Source of the DNA: Calothrix sp. NIES-2100
Lineage (GTDB): Bacteria; Cyanobacteriota; Cyanobacteriia; Cyanobacteriales; Nostocaceae
Direction: 5' to 3'
Length of the DNA: 64,000 bases
NCBI RefSeq assembly: GCF_002368195.1
Contig: NZ_AP018178.1
Coordinates: 3,244,791-3,308,790, forward strand
The notes below the pieces were generated by a model, which was given only the letters and a program-made list of their open reading frames with translations, searched no databases and was not told the DNA's origin. Numbering within the stretch: position 1 is the first letter of the stretch; each line of letters begins with the position of its first letter. Both the position numbers and the translations under genes were made by a program. Positions 45,605 through 55,734 of the stretch are shown in pieces.

Positions 45605-45699
45605 AAATTTGCTTATATACCAATTTTAGGTGAAGCTGAACCAGTAGCTACTGGCTCTAGGAATTGCGCAAAAGGCGTTGACTGTGAAACATGGGAGAA

Positions 45700-45760
45700 A
45701 GAAATAGACGATGTCTACGACAAGCCGCTCCGCGTCTACGCGTCGCCGCCCTCTATGGAC
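45700..45760. repeat. Dispersed repeat (CGTCTACGCG / GACAAGCCGCT)
   Basis: GATGTCTACGACAAGCCGCT and CGCGTCTACGCGTCG match, inverted, the repeat that ends the pseudogene at 11479. Confidence 0.5.
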
Positions 45761-45823
45761 TGTAGGACAATAGAGAAAACAACAATCTCGCATACAGTAT
45801 TAAGAAATATTGAGGGAACACCT

Positions 45824-46393
45824 ATGCAATCCCCTATAACCCTGTTTACCATTGAAGAATATCTCCAATTAGAACAAACCAGCGAAATTCGCCACGAATA
45901 CTTTGGTGGTCAAGTTTTCGCCATGTCCGGCGGTAGCAAACAACACAATACAATTACCCTAAACATTGCCAGCAGAGTGCGATCGCATTTGCGGGGTGGT
46001 TCCTGTAGCGTCTTCATGGCTGATATGAAAGTGAGGATACAACTAGCTAATCAAAATAAAAACATATTTTACTATCCCGATGTCATAGTTACCTGTGACC
46101 CCCAAGACCAAGACCGTTTTTATTTAAATTATCCTTGTTTAATTATAGAAGTGCTATCACCAAGCACAGAACTAACAGATAGACGAGAAAAACTTGTTAA
46201 CTACCGAAATTTAGAAACATTACAAGAATATGTATTAGTTTCCCAAGAGGAAATCAAAGTAGAAGTTTATCGCAAAGATACTCAAGGAAATTGGTCACTA
46301 ACAATTTTAAGTAAAGATGATGAATTACGCTTAGATTCTATTGGTTTAACTATGACAATGACAGAAATTTACGAAGATGCAATCAAAATTTAA
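45824..46393 (+). CDS. Uma2-family protein, tandem copy 1
   Basis: About 189 residues from ATG 45824 (MQSPITLFTIEEYLQLEQTS); an earlier frame start at 45755 lies in repeat DNA. Uma2/PD-(D/E)XK core: RHEYFGGQVFAMSGGS, FYYPDVIVTCDPQDQ and YPCLIIEVLSPSTELTDRRE. It overlaps the second copy by a few bases in a different frame. Role unknown. Confidence 0.85.
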   Translation: MQSPITLFTIEEYLQLEQTSEIRHEYFGGQVFAMSGGSKQHNTITLNIASRVRSHLRGGSCSVFMADMKVRIQLANQNKNIFYYPDVIVTCDPQDQDRFYLNYPCLIIEVLSPSTELTDRREKLVNYRNLETLQEYVLVSQEEIKVEVYRKDTQGNWSLTILSKDDELRLDSIGLTMTMTEIYEDAIKI

Positions 46394-46409
46394 AATTAGA
46401 GAAAAACCT

Positions 46410-46973
46410 ATGCAATCCCCTGTCAACTTTCTTACCGTTGAAGAGTACCTCAAAGCCGAAGAATCTAGCGATATCCGTCACGAATATGTAGATGGTGAAA
46501 TCTTCGCAATGGCTGGTGCTAGCGAGGAACACAACTTAATAGCTACTAATATCATCGCTTTACTACGTCCTCATCTACGTGGAACTCCTTGTCGTGCTTT
46601 TGTTTCAGATATGAAAGTTAAAGTTAAAGCACAAAAGGCTGATATTTTCTATTATCCTGACATCTTAGTTACTTGTGACCTAAACGATAGCGAAAGGTAC
46701 TTTAAAACTCGTCCAACTTTAATTGTAGAAGTGCTATCAAATTCGACTAAAACTATAGACAAGCGAGAAAAACGGCTGAATTATCAAAGTATTGAAAGCT
46801 TGCAGGAATATGTATTAGTTTCCCAAGAAGAAATCAAAGTAGAAGTTTATCGTAAAGATGCTCAAGGAAATTGGTCACTGACAATTTTGGGTAAAGATGA
46901 TGAATTACGTTTAGATTCTATTGGCTTAACTCTGACAATGGCAGATATTTACGAAGATGTAATCAATATTTAA
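46410..46973 (+). CDS. Uma2-family protein, tandem copy 2
   Basis: About 187 residues from ATG 46410 (MQSPVNFLTVEEYLKAEESS). Same core motifs: RHEYVDGEIFAMAGASEEHN, FYYPDILVTCDLNDSE, TLIVEVLSNSTKTIDKREKR. The last about 60 codons are almost identical in DNA to copy 1 (LQEYVLVSQEEIKVEVYRKD), while the first part has diverged, indicating partial gene conversion. Confidence 0.85.
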   Translation: MQSPVNFLTVEEYLKAEESSDIRHEYVDGEIFAMAGASEEHNLIATNIIALLRPHLRGTPCRAFVSDMKVKVKAQKADIFYYPDILVTCDLNDSERYFKTRPTLIVEVLSNSTKTIDKREKRLNYQSIESLQEYVLVSQEEIKVEVYRKDAQGNWSLTILGKDDELRLDSIGLTLTMADIYEDVINI

Positions 46974-47010
46974 AGCGCGTTTCAAACTATTAATCGATGG
47001 ATGAGCGAAT

Positions 47011-47361
47011 TCAGAAATGACTCAGGTGTCGCTTTGCTAATCTATTTTCTGGTTCTAACTCTAGTGATACCTTCTCCCAAAAGCTAATAGCAGTAAAAGA
47101 AGGCTGAATCTCTGAACAATTGAACAAAATAATAAATGCTTCAGATGGTTCAAGATTTTTCGCTTTCCAAGTTTCTGGCGTAGCGACATATTGCAGCAGT
47201 GAGGATTTACCCATACCACTACTGCCTTGAATTGCTAAATGCATCCGATTGCAAATTACATCAAATGCAGCATTAATATCAGCTCTGCGTCCCATAAACT
47301 TATCTGGGGAAACAGCACCGCCGATATAAAATGGATTATTTTGATTGGGTTTTATATTCAT
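47011..47361 (-). pseudogene. STAND/AAA-type NTPase, only the N-terminal part remains
   Basis: About 116 residues from ATG 47361 (MNIKPNQNNPFYIGGAVSPD), with RRADINAAFDV and Walker A IQGSSGMGKSSLLQYV followed by FIILFNCSEIQPSFTAISF. The frame stops after RLAKRHLSHF, before Walker B and all downstream domains, so only the first part of a several-hundred-residue protein is left. Likely a 3'-truncated remnant. Confidence 0.6.
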
Positions 47362-47490
47362 AGCAGATATTTCCAAGATTAAATAACCACTTTTATTTGG
47401 TATAAATTTTTATTTTATGGTTACTTTTCTTTATTCTTGACGAAATCCCGCCAATTTTCCATTTTTCTTTATTATTTCTAATAAATCAAA

Positions 47491-49236
47491 TTACTGCTCG
47501 CCCCGTCGATGATTAGCAGCTTGTAATAGCAGCGATTCTGCAAAAGCGATCGCATCTGTGGCTGATTTCCCCCCAGCTAACTGCGCCAATTCATCCCGGC
47601 GAGTGGTTAAATTATCCAACGCTGTGACGCGCACAACAGTACGCTGTTCGCTGCTACCATTGTTATTTTTATTACCTGGGCTTTGATTGATAATTTGCTT
47701 ATCTACCCGGAAATGCCTATCTGCCATTGCCGCCACTAAGGGTTGGTGCGTAACACACAATACCTGTGAACGTTGACTAAGTTGGTGTAATTTTTCGGCG
47801 ATCGCCTGCGCTACCCTCCCGGAAACACCGACATCAATTTCATCAAATACCATTGTCCCAGCTGCATCGGCTTGAGATACGCAAGCTTTCAGCGCTAGTA
47901 AAAAGCGGCTCATTTCCCCACCGGAGGCAATTTGTGTTAATGGTTGGATTGGTTCTCCGGGATTGGGGCTAAACATAAATGTAATTTTGTCTGCACCGGT
48001 AGCCGTTGGGGGAGTAGGTACAATATCTACTTTAAATTGCACCTTTTCCATCGCTAGGGGTTTGAGTTCAGCGATTAATCTTGACTCTAATTTGTTGGCG
48101 GCTGTGCGACGCAATTGAGTTAATTTATAACAAGCTTGGGTAAGTTTCGCCAAACTTGCTTGTTCTTGCTGTTCTAAACTTTCGATAGATTGTTCGGTGT
48201 CGTTGAGTTCAGCTAGTTCACCTTGGATTTTTTGATAGTAGGCGATCGCTTCTTGTAATGTCGGCCCATATTTGCGACAAATCTGCTTTAATTCCCTAAT
48301 TCTCTCTTCGACTTCCTCTAACCGTTGGGGATCGGCTTCTAAATCTTCTCCATAAGCATTAATTTGCCGAGCCACTTCCATTAGTGTAGCTTGGGCATCC
48401 CGCACCAAATCTAACAATGGTTGCAGTTGCACATCGTATTCCACCATATCATTTAAGGTGGCTTCGCTGTCTCCCAATAAATCTGCGGCGGCTGGGGCTT
48501 CACCGTCGTTTTGATACAAAGCCTGATAAACTTTGTAACTCATCTGTTGCAAATCTACAACATGATTGAGGCGTTCTCGTTCTTGTAATAGCTGTTCTAA
48601 TTCGTTGACATCATTGAGGTTGACTGCTCCCAATTCCTGCACTTGATAGGTGAGTAAATCCAGTTGTTGCAAACGTTCCCGTTCTGATGTCCGGCGTTTT
48701 TCTAGGGCAAAATGTGCCTGTTGATACGCCGTAAAAACAATAGCGATCGCTTGACGCTGCTGCATTAAGGAATCGCCGCCATGTAAATCTAACCAATCGC
48801 GGACTTGAGCAGATTGTCCCACTTGTACAGTTTGACCTTGGGCGGTAATTTCCACCAAGCGATCGCGCAGTCCCCCCAGCATCTGGCGATTCACCAACAC
48901 GCCATTTACCCGCGATCGACTGCGGATATTACTCGCAGTGGCAGAAATTTCGCGGCTGATGACTACAGAGTTTTCATCTATCGAATCAATTTCTTGTTCG
49001 CTTAACCAAGCAGCTAAGCTAGCATTTGATTTGAAGGTAGCCTCTACCATCGCCCGACTGGTTCCAGTCCGAATCACTCGACTAGATACCTTACCGCCAA
49101 GCGCTGCATCAATCGCATCCAAGATAATCGATTTTCCCGCGCCGGTTTCACCTGTCAAGACATTCAGTCCAGCGCCGAATTCCAATTCCAGTTGGTCAAT
49201 TAGGGCAAAATTTTCAATTCTCAGGCAAAGCAACAT
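47491..49236 (-). CDS. recN: DNA repair protein RecN
   Basis: About 581 residues from the ATG at 49236 (MLLCLRIENFALIDQLELEF), the usual RecN length; the longer frame upstream is not family-like. Walker A GETGAGKSIILDAIDAALGG, the long coiled-coil middle (ELEQLLQERERLNHVVDL ... ERIRELKQICRKYG), signature QIASGGEMSRFLLALK and Walker B MVFDEIDVGVSGRVAQ are all present. SMC-like ATPase acting in double-strand break repair. Confidence 0.95.
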   Translation of the reverse strand: MLLCLRIENFALIDQLELEFGAGLNVLTGETGAGKSIILDAIDAALGGKVSSRVIRTGTSRAMVEATFKSNASLAAWLSEQEIDSIDENSVVISREISATASNIRSRSRVNGVLVNRQMLGGLRDRLVEITAQGQTVQVGQSAQVRDWLDLHGGDSLMQQRQAIAIVFTAYQQAHFALEKRRTSERERLQQLDLLTYQVQELGAVNLNDVNELEQLLQERERLNHVVDLQQMSYKVYQALYQNDGEAPAAADLLGDSEATLNDMVEYDVQLQPLLDLVRDAQATLMEVARQINAYGEDLEADPQRLEEVEERIRELKQICRKYGPTLQEAIAYYQKIQGELAELNDTEQSIESLEQQEQASLAKLTQACYKLTQLRRTAANKLESRLIAELKPLAMEKVQFKVDIVPTPPTATGADKITFMFSPNPGEPIQPLTQIASGGEMSRFLLALKACVSQADAAGTMVFDEIDVGVSGRVAQAIAEKLHQLSQRSQVLCVTHQPLVAAMADRHFRVDKQIINQSPGNKNNNGSSEQRTVVRVTALDNLTTRRDELAQLAGGKSATDAIAFAESLLLQAANHRRGEQ

Positions 49237-49649
49237 CAAGCCAAATTCTCCATCTAGGCAGATGCCGAATACTTCCAACTTCTGGGACTCTAGGCATGAG
49301 CCACTACCATAGAAGTAGCAGGCCCATTTAAGTGTAGCAAACCTAGTACTGTTACGCGATGGAACACGAGCAAAGTCTATTACATTCTGCTGTTTCCCCA
49401 ACTGAAAATTGCTGGAATTGCCTTTTGAGGATGAGGTTAAACAAGAATTTTTGGCTCAATATGAGAGATGCCAGCAAATATTGTGGTTTGCTATGATTAC
49501 ATTCCAATTTATGAAGCCAGAGGCAACTAGCACAGGAAAATCCTGATAACCTTGAGATCAAACCACTTTCTCTCACTAAATCGGGGTGCTGGATGCGAAA
49601 CATATTGTTACAATGCTTAACATAATCAATTCGACCGGTGGCATTCTTC
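49237..49649. other. Divergent intergenic region between recN and ABC1-kinase genes
   Basis: About 410 bases with no supported gene; must contain both promoters, but no clear -10/-35 pair was identified. Reading frames here are extensions or shadows of the neighbours. Confidence 0.35.
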
Positions 49650-51719
49650 ATGATTGTGAAAACACTTCCCCCAACTTCCCGACCGATCGAGGAGGACAAT
49701 GGCGGTAGCAACAACCGCCGTGACGAGCTATACGTTGCTGAAGTTGTGTCAGACAATGACACACAAGGCTTGGTGGTGAAATCGCCAAGACTGATAGCAG
49801 CCCAACAACAAAGAGCCTTAACAAACAAGGCCGAAACCGAGATGACGCTTTACGATCCAGTAGAGATTGCGGCGCATTATCAACAAAGACCCTTAGAAGT
49901 TTTCGGGCGGATTTTGTCAGTTTTAAGGCCGACACTCTCCTTTGCTTTGGGGTTGTGGTGGGATAGCAAACGGGGAATTGTGGTGAAAAATGACCGCAGG
50001 CGCGCAGCGCAACTGCGAGAATTATTAACCAGACTGGGGCCTGCTTATATCAAAATTGGCCAGGCTTTATCCACCAGACCAGATTTAGTTCCTCCCGCAT
50101 TTCTGGAAGAACTCACCAAACTACAAGACCAATTACCGCCTTTCCCCAACGAAATTGCTTACCAATTTATTGAAGAAGAACTCGGCGCACCGCCAGATGA
50201 AATTTACGCGGAACTATCACCAGAACCAATTGCGGCGGCTTCTTTAGGGCAAGTTTATAAAGGTAAGCTGAAAACTGGTGAAGAAGTCGCAGTCAAAGTT
50301 CAGCGTCCTGATTTAAGAGAACGGATTACCATTGACTTATATATTTTACGTCGCCTAGCTGGTTGGGCAAAGAAAAGCTTTAAACGGGTGCGCAGCGATT
50401 TAGTTGGGATTCTCGATGAATTAGGCGATCGCATTTTTGAAGAAATGGACTATATACACGAAGGAGAAAATGCCGAGCGTTTTTTCCAGTTATATGGTCA
50501 CATGAAAGACATATATGTTCCGAAAATCTACTGGGAATACACCAATCGTCGCGTGTTGACGATGGAGTGGATTAACGGCATTAAATTAACCCAAACACCC
50601 GAAATTAAAGCCAAAGGCATAGACGCGCGATATTTAATCGAAATAGGTGTACAGTGTTCTCTGCGTCAGTTGCTAGAACATGGATTTTTCCACGCTGACC
50701 CCCACCCAGGTAATTTATTAGCCACTTTGGATGGTAAGCTAGCTTATCTCGACTTTGGGATGATGAGCGAGATTCAGCCACCCCAGCGTTATGGTTTAAT
50801 AGAGGCGATCGTCCACGTTGTTAACCGTGACTTTGAAGGTTTAGCCAAAGACTACGTTAAGCTAGATTTCTTATCACCAGACACCGACTTAACACCAATT
50901 ATTCCCGCCTTTGCGAGAGTATTTGCAGATGCTCAAGGTGCAAGCGTTGCAGATTTGAATATTAAAAGCATCACCGATGAACTCTCGGCTTTGATGTATG
51001 AATATCCTTTCCGCGTACCTCCCTACTACGCTTTAATTATTCGTTCTCTGGTAACTTTAGAAGGGATTGCAATCTATATAGATCCTAACTTTAAAGTTTT
51101 GAGTGAAGCTTATCCTTACGTAGCCAAACGTTTGTTAACAGACCCCGCACCAGCACTCAGAGCATCACTACAAGATTTACTGTTTAAAGAAGGTAAATTC
51201 CGCTGGAATCGCTTAGAAAACTTATTACGAAATGCGCGAGGGAATGAAGACTACGATTTAAATTTGGTAGTCAATCAAGGGGTAGACTTTCTCGCTTCCG
51301 AACGCGGCGGTTTTATTCGCGACAAATTGGTAGATGAATTTGTTAACAGCATCAATGCTTTAGGCAAAAATGTTTTGCATAACTTCACCTATCTACTGCG
51401 CGAACAAGTAGGAATCACAGCGATTAACGAAACTCCCGCAGCCACAGTTGAACAACAACAAACCTTAGAGCATATCAAACGGATTTTGAATATTCTCCGC
51501 GATACCCGTGGCTTTGATCCAATGCAGCTTGCTCCCCAACTTGCTCAATTATTAGTAAATCCTGGGGTACAGCGTTTAGGTCAGCAAATTACTAATCGCT
51601 TGCTGCAAAAGGCTTTAACTAAAATCATTCGGGATTTGTTAGCGGCGGAAGAAGTTAATGATAATCAAAATCGGAATTTAAACCAGCCAGAAAGATTATC
51701 TTTACCTGCACGAGTGTAA
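49650..51719 (+). CDS. ABC1/AarF/UbiB-family atypical kinase
   Basis: 689 residues from ATG 49650 (a GTG at 49638 is also possible). The ABC1 signature is complete: KIGQALSTRPDLVPP (KxGQ), EELGAPPDEIY, PIAAASLGQVYKGKL (Ala-rich loop), EVAVKVQRP (Lys), HGFFHADPHPGNLLA (catalytic-type HxDxxxxN) and LAYLDFGMM (DFG). Hydrophobic C-terminal region. These kinases affect quinone/lipid metabolism in plastids and cyanobacteria; the specific role here is unknown. Confidence 0.93.
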   Translation: MIVKTLPPTSRPIEEDNGGSNNRRDELYVAEVVSDNDTQGLVVKSPRLIAAQQQRALTNKAETEMTLYDPVEIAAHYQQRPLEVFGRILSVLRPTLSFALGLWWDSKRGIVVKNDRRRAAQLRELLTRLGPAYIKIGQALSTRPDLVPPAFLEELTKLQDQLPPFPNEIAYQFIEEELGAPPDEIYAELSPEPIAAASLGQVYKGKLKTGEEVAVKVQRPDLRERITIDLYILRRLAGWAKKSFKRVRSDLVGILDELGDRIFEEMDYIHEGENAERFFQLYGHMKDIYVPKIYWEYTNRRVLTMEWINGIKLTQTPEIKAKGIDARYLIEIGVQCSLRQLLEHGFFHADPHPGNLLATLDGKLAYLDFGMMSEIQPPQRYGLIEAIVHVVNRDFEGLAKDYVKLDFLSPDTDLTPIIPAFARVFADAQGASVADLNIKSITDELSALMYEYPFRVPPYYALIIRSLVTLEGIAIYIDPNFKVLSEAYPYVAKRLLTDPAPALRASLQDLLFKEGKFRWNRLENLLRNARGNEDYDLNLVVNQGVDFLASERGGFIRDKLVDEFVNSINALGKNVLHNFTYLLREQVGITAINETPAATVEQQQTLEHIKRILNILRDTRGFDPMQLAPQLAQLLVNPGVQRLGQQITNRLLQKALTKIIRDLLAAEEVNDNQNRNLNQPERLSLPARV

Positions 51720-51734
51720 TACTCTTTGTTTCAG

Positions 51735-51846
51735 TAGTGTCAACTTAACGTGAAACCCCCATCATAACTCCCTCCCATGCTGTGCGTAGGAGCGTTTATT
51801 ACAAGAGGCTCTGATTTCTTGTCTTATCCCGACGAGAGGCAGAGCC
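51735..51846. repeat. Repeat cluster between ABC1 kinase and GT39 genes
   Basis: An end of the inner MITE (GTGTCAACTTAACGTGAAAC, 51737 on) matches, inverted, 21748-21768. A hairpin AGGCTCTG/CAGAGCCT follows at about 51804-51846 and may serve as a terminator for the convergent genes. Confidence 0.5.
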
Positions 51847-51880
51847 TGCCAAAACCTAGCTATATCAATGTTTGCTACTA

Positions 51881-53509
51881 CTAACCTTGAACTTTATAAA
51901 TGCGTATTTTTGGACCCTGATTAACTTTTGGAGTTTTTTCAATTTCATAGATTAAACTAGCTGAAGTCATGATTTTTTTACAAGTAGCTACTACATCTAT
52001 ATATTTATCTCTTGCCAATAAAAATCGATCGCACATATTACTCATGACAATGTATTCTATATTTTTCTTGCGGATATCTTCAACCTCTTTAATTTCTCCA
52101 ATTTTGCTTGATAACCGAGGTTGGAATATCTCATGCTTTTGACTATCAGGATTGATTTCAACTATAGCTCCTCCATTAACTTCAAAAAACTTAAATGATC
52201 TTTTCGGAAGTTGTGGTGTGTAAGCTTCCATCAAAACAAAACTTCCAGATTTGATATTACTCATCATCCATCTTCCAGCTAGAGTTCTGGTGTCTACTCC
52301 AGACATCTCTCGTCCTTGCACAATACTTAGAGTTGATAGAGGAACACAATTAATTACCATCAAGAGTAAAATTGTCCACAATGCTAATCGAGGATTTAAA
52401 CGACGTTCAACCCAGTTGGCTATTGTGTAAATAGCATAAGCAACTATAAGACAAGTGAAAGGAACAATGGGAATAATCCAACGTTCCCATATAAGGTTAA
52501 GAGAAGAAATAAATAACAAAAAAAATAAAGGAAAACTTAGTAATAGCCATTTATGCTTTTGTTTTGAGGCTAGGCAAATAACAAATCCAAATACAGCCAA
52601 CAACAAGCCAGAAAAAGTAAAATTCTTTATAACAGCAAATTGCAAATACCATATTAAATTATAAATGAATCCTCCTCCAGTTGCACTTAAATGTGTTGCT
52701 CTTGATTCAAAGGTAACATTTGCGATGACTTGTTGGAAATCTAAAAATAGGAAAGGAGAACCCAAAAAAGCTCCAGTTACACAGGCTAGAAGGCTGACAG
52801 GTAGATAAAATTTACCACCTTTTGATTGCCATCCTTTGCTTAGTATATATGTCAAAATAATAGTAAGCGTGAATACTACAGATGGGTATTTTGTGACAAT
52901 AGCTAGACCCGTTAAAAAACCAACTCCAATATAATTAATATAGCTATTATTTTCTAAAATTTTCAAACAATACCAAAGCCCACACAAAATCAAAAATGTC
53001 ATGATAAGGTCGGCACGAACCAATTTTGAAAAATGGACATGTAAAGGAATTATAGCCATCAATATTGCTGCCATAAGACCTATATTTTTATTAAAAATCT
53101 TTCTACCTATTAGATAGGTTAGGAAAATTATCGCTGTACCGACAACCGCACTCAGTAATCTACCACTTAAGTAAAAAACTGTTGGATCGTGAAAATAAAG
53201 AGATTTAAAAGCCTCGGCATTGACAAAAATACCCAAGCTTTTACCTATCAAAAATATTATTGTATAAAGAGCAACTAATATATATATTTCAGTGGAGGCA
53301 GGATGTCCAAACCAATGGGGATTGGGATCGCGACTAGCTAGGATTTTAACAGCAGCAATCACAAAAGTCGGTTCGTCAGGATCGTAAATATAAGGTAAAC
53401 CGAAATTAATCCCATAAAGTCGAAGTACTAAGCCAAGCACTGAGATAATTATGATCGTTAATTTCTCATGAATAGATAATAATCTTTCAAGTTTTTCTAA
53501 ATTTATCAC
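51881..53509 (-). CDS. Glycosyltransferase family 39-like membrane protein
   Basis: 542 residues with about eleven membrane helices. The GT39/PMT_2 first-loop acidic motif is seen in YGINFGLPYIYDPDEPTFVI; further helices such as GTAIIFLTYLIGRKIFNKNI and AAILMAIIPLHVHFSKLVRA are typical of polyprenyl-phosphate-sugar-dependent transferases. It lies 278 bp downstream of a GT2 that would make the lipid-linked sugar donor. Acceptor unknown. Confidence 0.82.
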   Translation of the reverse strand: MINLEKLERLLSIHEKLTIIIISVLGLVLRLYGINFGLPYIYDPDEPTFVIAAVKILASRDPNPHWFGHPASTEIYILVALYTIIFLIGKSLGIFVNAEAFKSLYFHDPTVFYLSGRLLSAVVGTAIIFLTYLIGRKIFNKNIGLMAAILMAIIPLHVHFSKLVRADLIMTFLILCGLWYCLKILENNSYINYIGVGFLTGLAIVTKYPSVVFTLTIILTYILSKGWQSKGGKFYLPVSLLACVTGAFLGSPFLFLDFQQVIANVTFESRATHLSATGGGFIYNLIWYLQFAVIKNFTFSGLLLAVFGFVICLASKQKHKWLLLSFPLFFLLFISSLNLIWERWIIPIVPFTCLIVAYAIYTIANWVERRLNPRLALWTILLLMVINCVPLSTLSIVQGREMSGVDTRTLAGRWMMSNIKSGSFVLMEAYTPQLPKRSFKFFEVNGGAIVEINPDSQKHEIFQPRLSSKIGEIKEVEDIRKKNIEYIVMSNMCDRFLLARDKYIDVVATCKKIMTSASLIYEIEKTPKVNQGPKIRIYKVQG

Positions 53510-53787
53510 GTTTTATAATTTCCTTGAATAAACTGATTAATTTTCCCCAACTTGCCCGTAAAGAATTCTTGGTAAAATACTTTCTTAATAAAAGCAGTAG
53601 TAATTTTAGAGAAACAACTATAAATCAAGTAATTAATAATATGCGTAACTTAAATTCACAATATTTTCCATTTCGCATTTAGTACTTTATGTTTTCTTAA
53701 ATAGTTACACTTTAATGTTTGAATTATTTTCAAAGTTTGTAGGTGAATTTGCTGCAATTTTCACTTTTTTTAAAGCCATACTTACTT

Positions 53788-54792
53788 CTAATCGCTCCGA
53801 CCATGATCTGCTTTAACTACTTGTCTAGCAGTCATTTGTTTTGTATTGATATTCTCTAAAGAGAAACCATTTATTTCTGCCAAAGTGTAGAGCGGTCTGC
53901 CTTTTACTTCTTCGTAAATTCTTCCGATATACTCGCCTAATATACCAATACTTACTAATTGAACAGATCCTATAAAGAAAATAGCAACCAGAATAATGGT
54001 AAATCCTGTCAAAGGAGAATGGGGAGTAAATATCCGCCAATAAATTACTAAAATAGCCATTAAAATTGCCACAATTGCTGATAATAACCCAACATAAGTT
54101 GAGAGTTGCAGTGGCACTCTTGAGAAAGATACTAAACCATTTATAGCTAAAGCTAAAGATTTGCGGAAAGTATACTTAACTTCTCCAGCAAAGCGAGGGT
54201 CACGCTGGAACTGCACAGATGTTTGTCGAAAACCAACCCATGAACGCAAGCCTCGAAGATAGCGGTTGCGCTCTGGCATGGAATTAAGTATATCCACAAC
54301 TTGTCGATCTAAAAGACAGAAATCTCCGGTATCAGTAGGAATGTCTACATCTGCAAGTTGCTTTAGTATCCGGTAAAATGCATAAGCAGTGAAGCGTTTA
54401 AACCATCCTTCCTTACGGCGTTTGGTACGCTGAGCGTAGACAATGTGATAGCCCTGTCGCCATTTTTCAATCATTTCAGGGATCAGTTCTGGTGGATCTT
54501 GTAAGTCAGCATCGAGAATGAAAATTACTTGACCACGTACAAAATTGAGACCAGCTGTTACAGCAATCTGATGACCAAAGTTGCGAGCAAAGCTGAGGTA
54601 GCAAACACGGGAGTCTTTTTGATGCAGGTTTCGCATTAGTTGTAGAGAGCGATCCTTACTACCATCATTGACTAAAATTAATTCAGCTGTATCATCCAGT
54701 TCTTCCATTACTGCACTTACCCGTCTGTACAGTTCTGGGATAGTTTCTTCTTCGTTGTAAATTGGAATAATAAAAGAATACTTGGGGTTCAC
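53788..54792 (-). CDS. Glycosyltransferase family 2 (polyprenol-phosphate sugar transferase, GtrB/DPM-like)
   Basis: 334 residues. N-terminal GT2 domain: KYSFIIPIYNEEETIPELYR, ELILVNDGSKDRSLQL, FILDADLQDPPELIPEM (DxD-type), TDTGDFCLLDRQVVD. Two C-terminal membrane helices (LSTYVGLLSAIVAILMAILV and ILVAIFFIGSVQLVSIG) as in GtrB. Would transfer a sugar to polyprenyl phosphate at the cytoplasmic membrane. 2 bases after the TVP38 gene, so cotranscribed. Confidence 0.92.
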   Translation of the reverse strand: MNPKYSFIIPIYNEEETIPELYRRVSAVMEELDDTAELILVNDGSKDRSLQLMRNLHQKDSRVCYLSFARNFGHQIAVTAGLNFVRGQVIFILDADLQDPPELIPEMIEKWRQGYHIVYAQRTKRRKEGWFKRFTAYAFYRILKQLADVDIPTDTGDFCLLDRQVVDILNSMPERNRYLRGLRSWVGFRQTSVQFQRDPRFAGEVKYTFRKSLALAINGLVSFSRVPLQLSTYVGLLSAIVAILMAILVIYWRIFTPHSPLTGFTIILVAIFFIGSVQLVSIGILGEYIGRIYEEVKGRPLYTLAEINGFSLENINTKQMTARQVVKADHGRSD

Positions 54793-54794
54793 AA

Positions 54795-55496
54795 TTATCT
54801 ATCCTTAGAATCTGATTTATTTGACTTATCTAAAATTTCTGTAGCTTTTTTAGGAAAGCGGCGACGATGACGATATAGTGTAGAGCCTGCTACCAAAATT
54901 CCAGTTAGTGCTAAAGAGCCTAGCAGTGGCAAGATATCTCCAGTTTTAATTGCCTTGATGCCAGAACTACCTAGTAGTACAAAGGGCAAAACGCTGGGAA
55001 CAGTACCTAAGACTGTTCCTAGAAAATAATCCTTAAAGGTAATAGAAGTTAGCCCAGCAGCAAAGTTAACCAGACCGTAGGGCATAATCGGTATTAAGCG
55101 AATGGCAAACATATAAAAAAGTCCGCCCCTACGAACCTCAGCATCCATAGCCTGCCAACGCCCAGCCAATCGTTTGGCTACAGCAACACGTCCAATTGTG
55201 CGAGTAAACCCAAAAGATACGATTGCTGCTACGATTGCCCCAACACTAGTCCATGCAGTACCAAGTACAGGCCCGAAGATTGCACCACCTGTTAAATTAA
55301 GTGCGGTTGAAGGTAAAACCAATACTGTTGCAACAACATACAAAGCGACATATATAATAGGTGACCAAATGCCAGCAGATTTGAGCCAAGTCTGAATTAG
55401 CTCTGGGTTCATGCCCCCAAGTAGATAGACAGGTAGAGCAATTGAAATAATGCAAATAACTGTAAGTAGGACAATACCATTTCTAAACTTAAACAC
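54795..55496 (-). CDS. TVP38/TMEM64 (DedA-related, VTT-domain) membrane protein
   Basis: 233 residues, about five membrane segments. VTT core: LPSTALNLTGGAIFGPVLGT, GFTRTIGR, FAIRLIPIMPYGLVNFAAGL and FLGTVLGTVPSVLPFVLLGS. VTT proteins are linked to lipid-carrier or phospholipid handling, which fits the glycosyltransferase downstream. Overlaps the small gene upstream by 8 bases. Confidence 0.9.
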   Translation of the reverse strand: MFKFRNGIVLLTVICIISIALPVYLLGGMNPELIQTWLKSAGIWSPIIYVALYVVATVLVLPSTALNLTGGAIFGPVLGTAWTSVGAIVAAIVSFGFTRTIGRVAVAKRLAGRWQAMDAEVRRGGLFYMFAIRLIPIMPYGLVNFAAGLTSITFKDYFLGTVLGTVPSVLPFVLLGSSGIKAIKTGDILPLLGSLALTGILVAGSTLYRHRRRFPKKATEILDKSNKSDSKDR

Positions 55497-55734
55497 TAAA
55501 TGATACTCCTACTCTTTCAACACTAACATTTGAGCTAGAAAGAATTTTCAGCTTTTTAAATAAGCTATTTATAGAAATATCAAGGTCGCTAATGATTAAA
55601 CACCAATTAGCTATATCTTTTACACCATTACTAAAAGTTACTTGAACAAGTAAGTCATCTATTAATTTTACCTTAATTGTCTCAACAAAATTAGATATAT
55701 AAATAGAGTTAGGTAGAAATTTCATATTGCTCAA
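55489..55734 (-). CDS. Small protein, DUF2442-like
   Basis: 81 residues (MSNMKFLPNSIYISNFVETI ... VQVTFSNGVKDIANW ...). The VKLIDDLLVQVTFSNGVKDI pattern resembles DUF2442, but the fit is partial. Overlapped by the TVP38 start by 8 bases, so probably first in that operon. Confidence 0.45.
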   Translation of the reverse strand: MSNMKFLPNSIYISNFVETIKVKLIDDLLVQVTFSNGVKDIANWCLIISDLDISINSLFKKLKILSSSNVSVERVGVSFSV

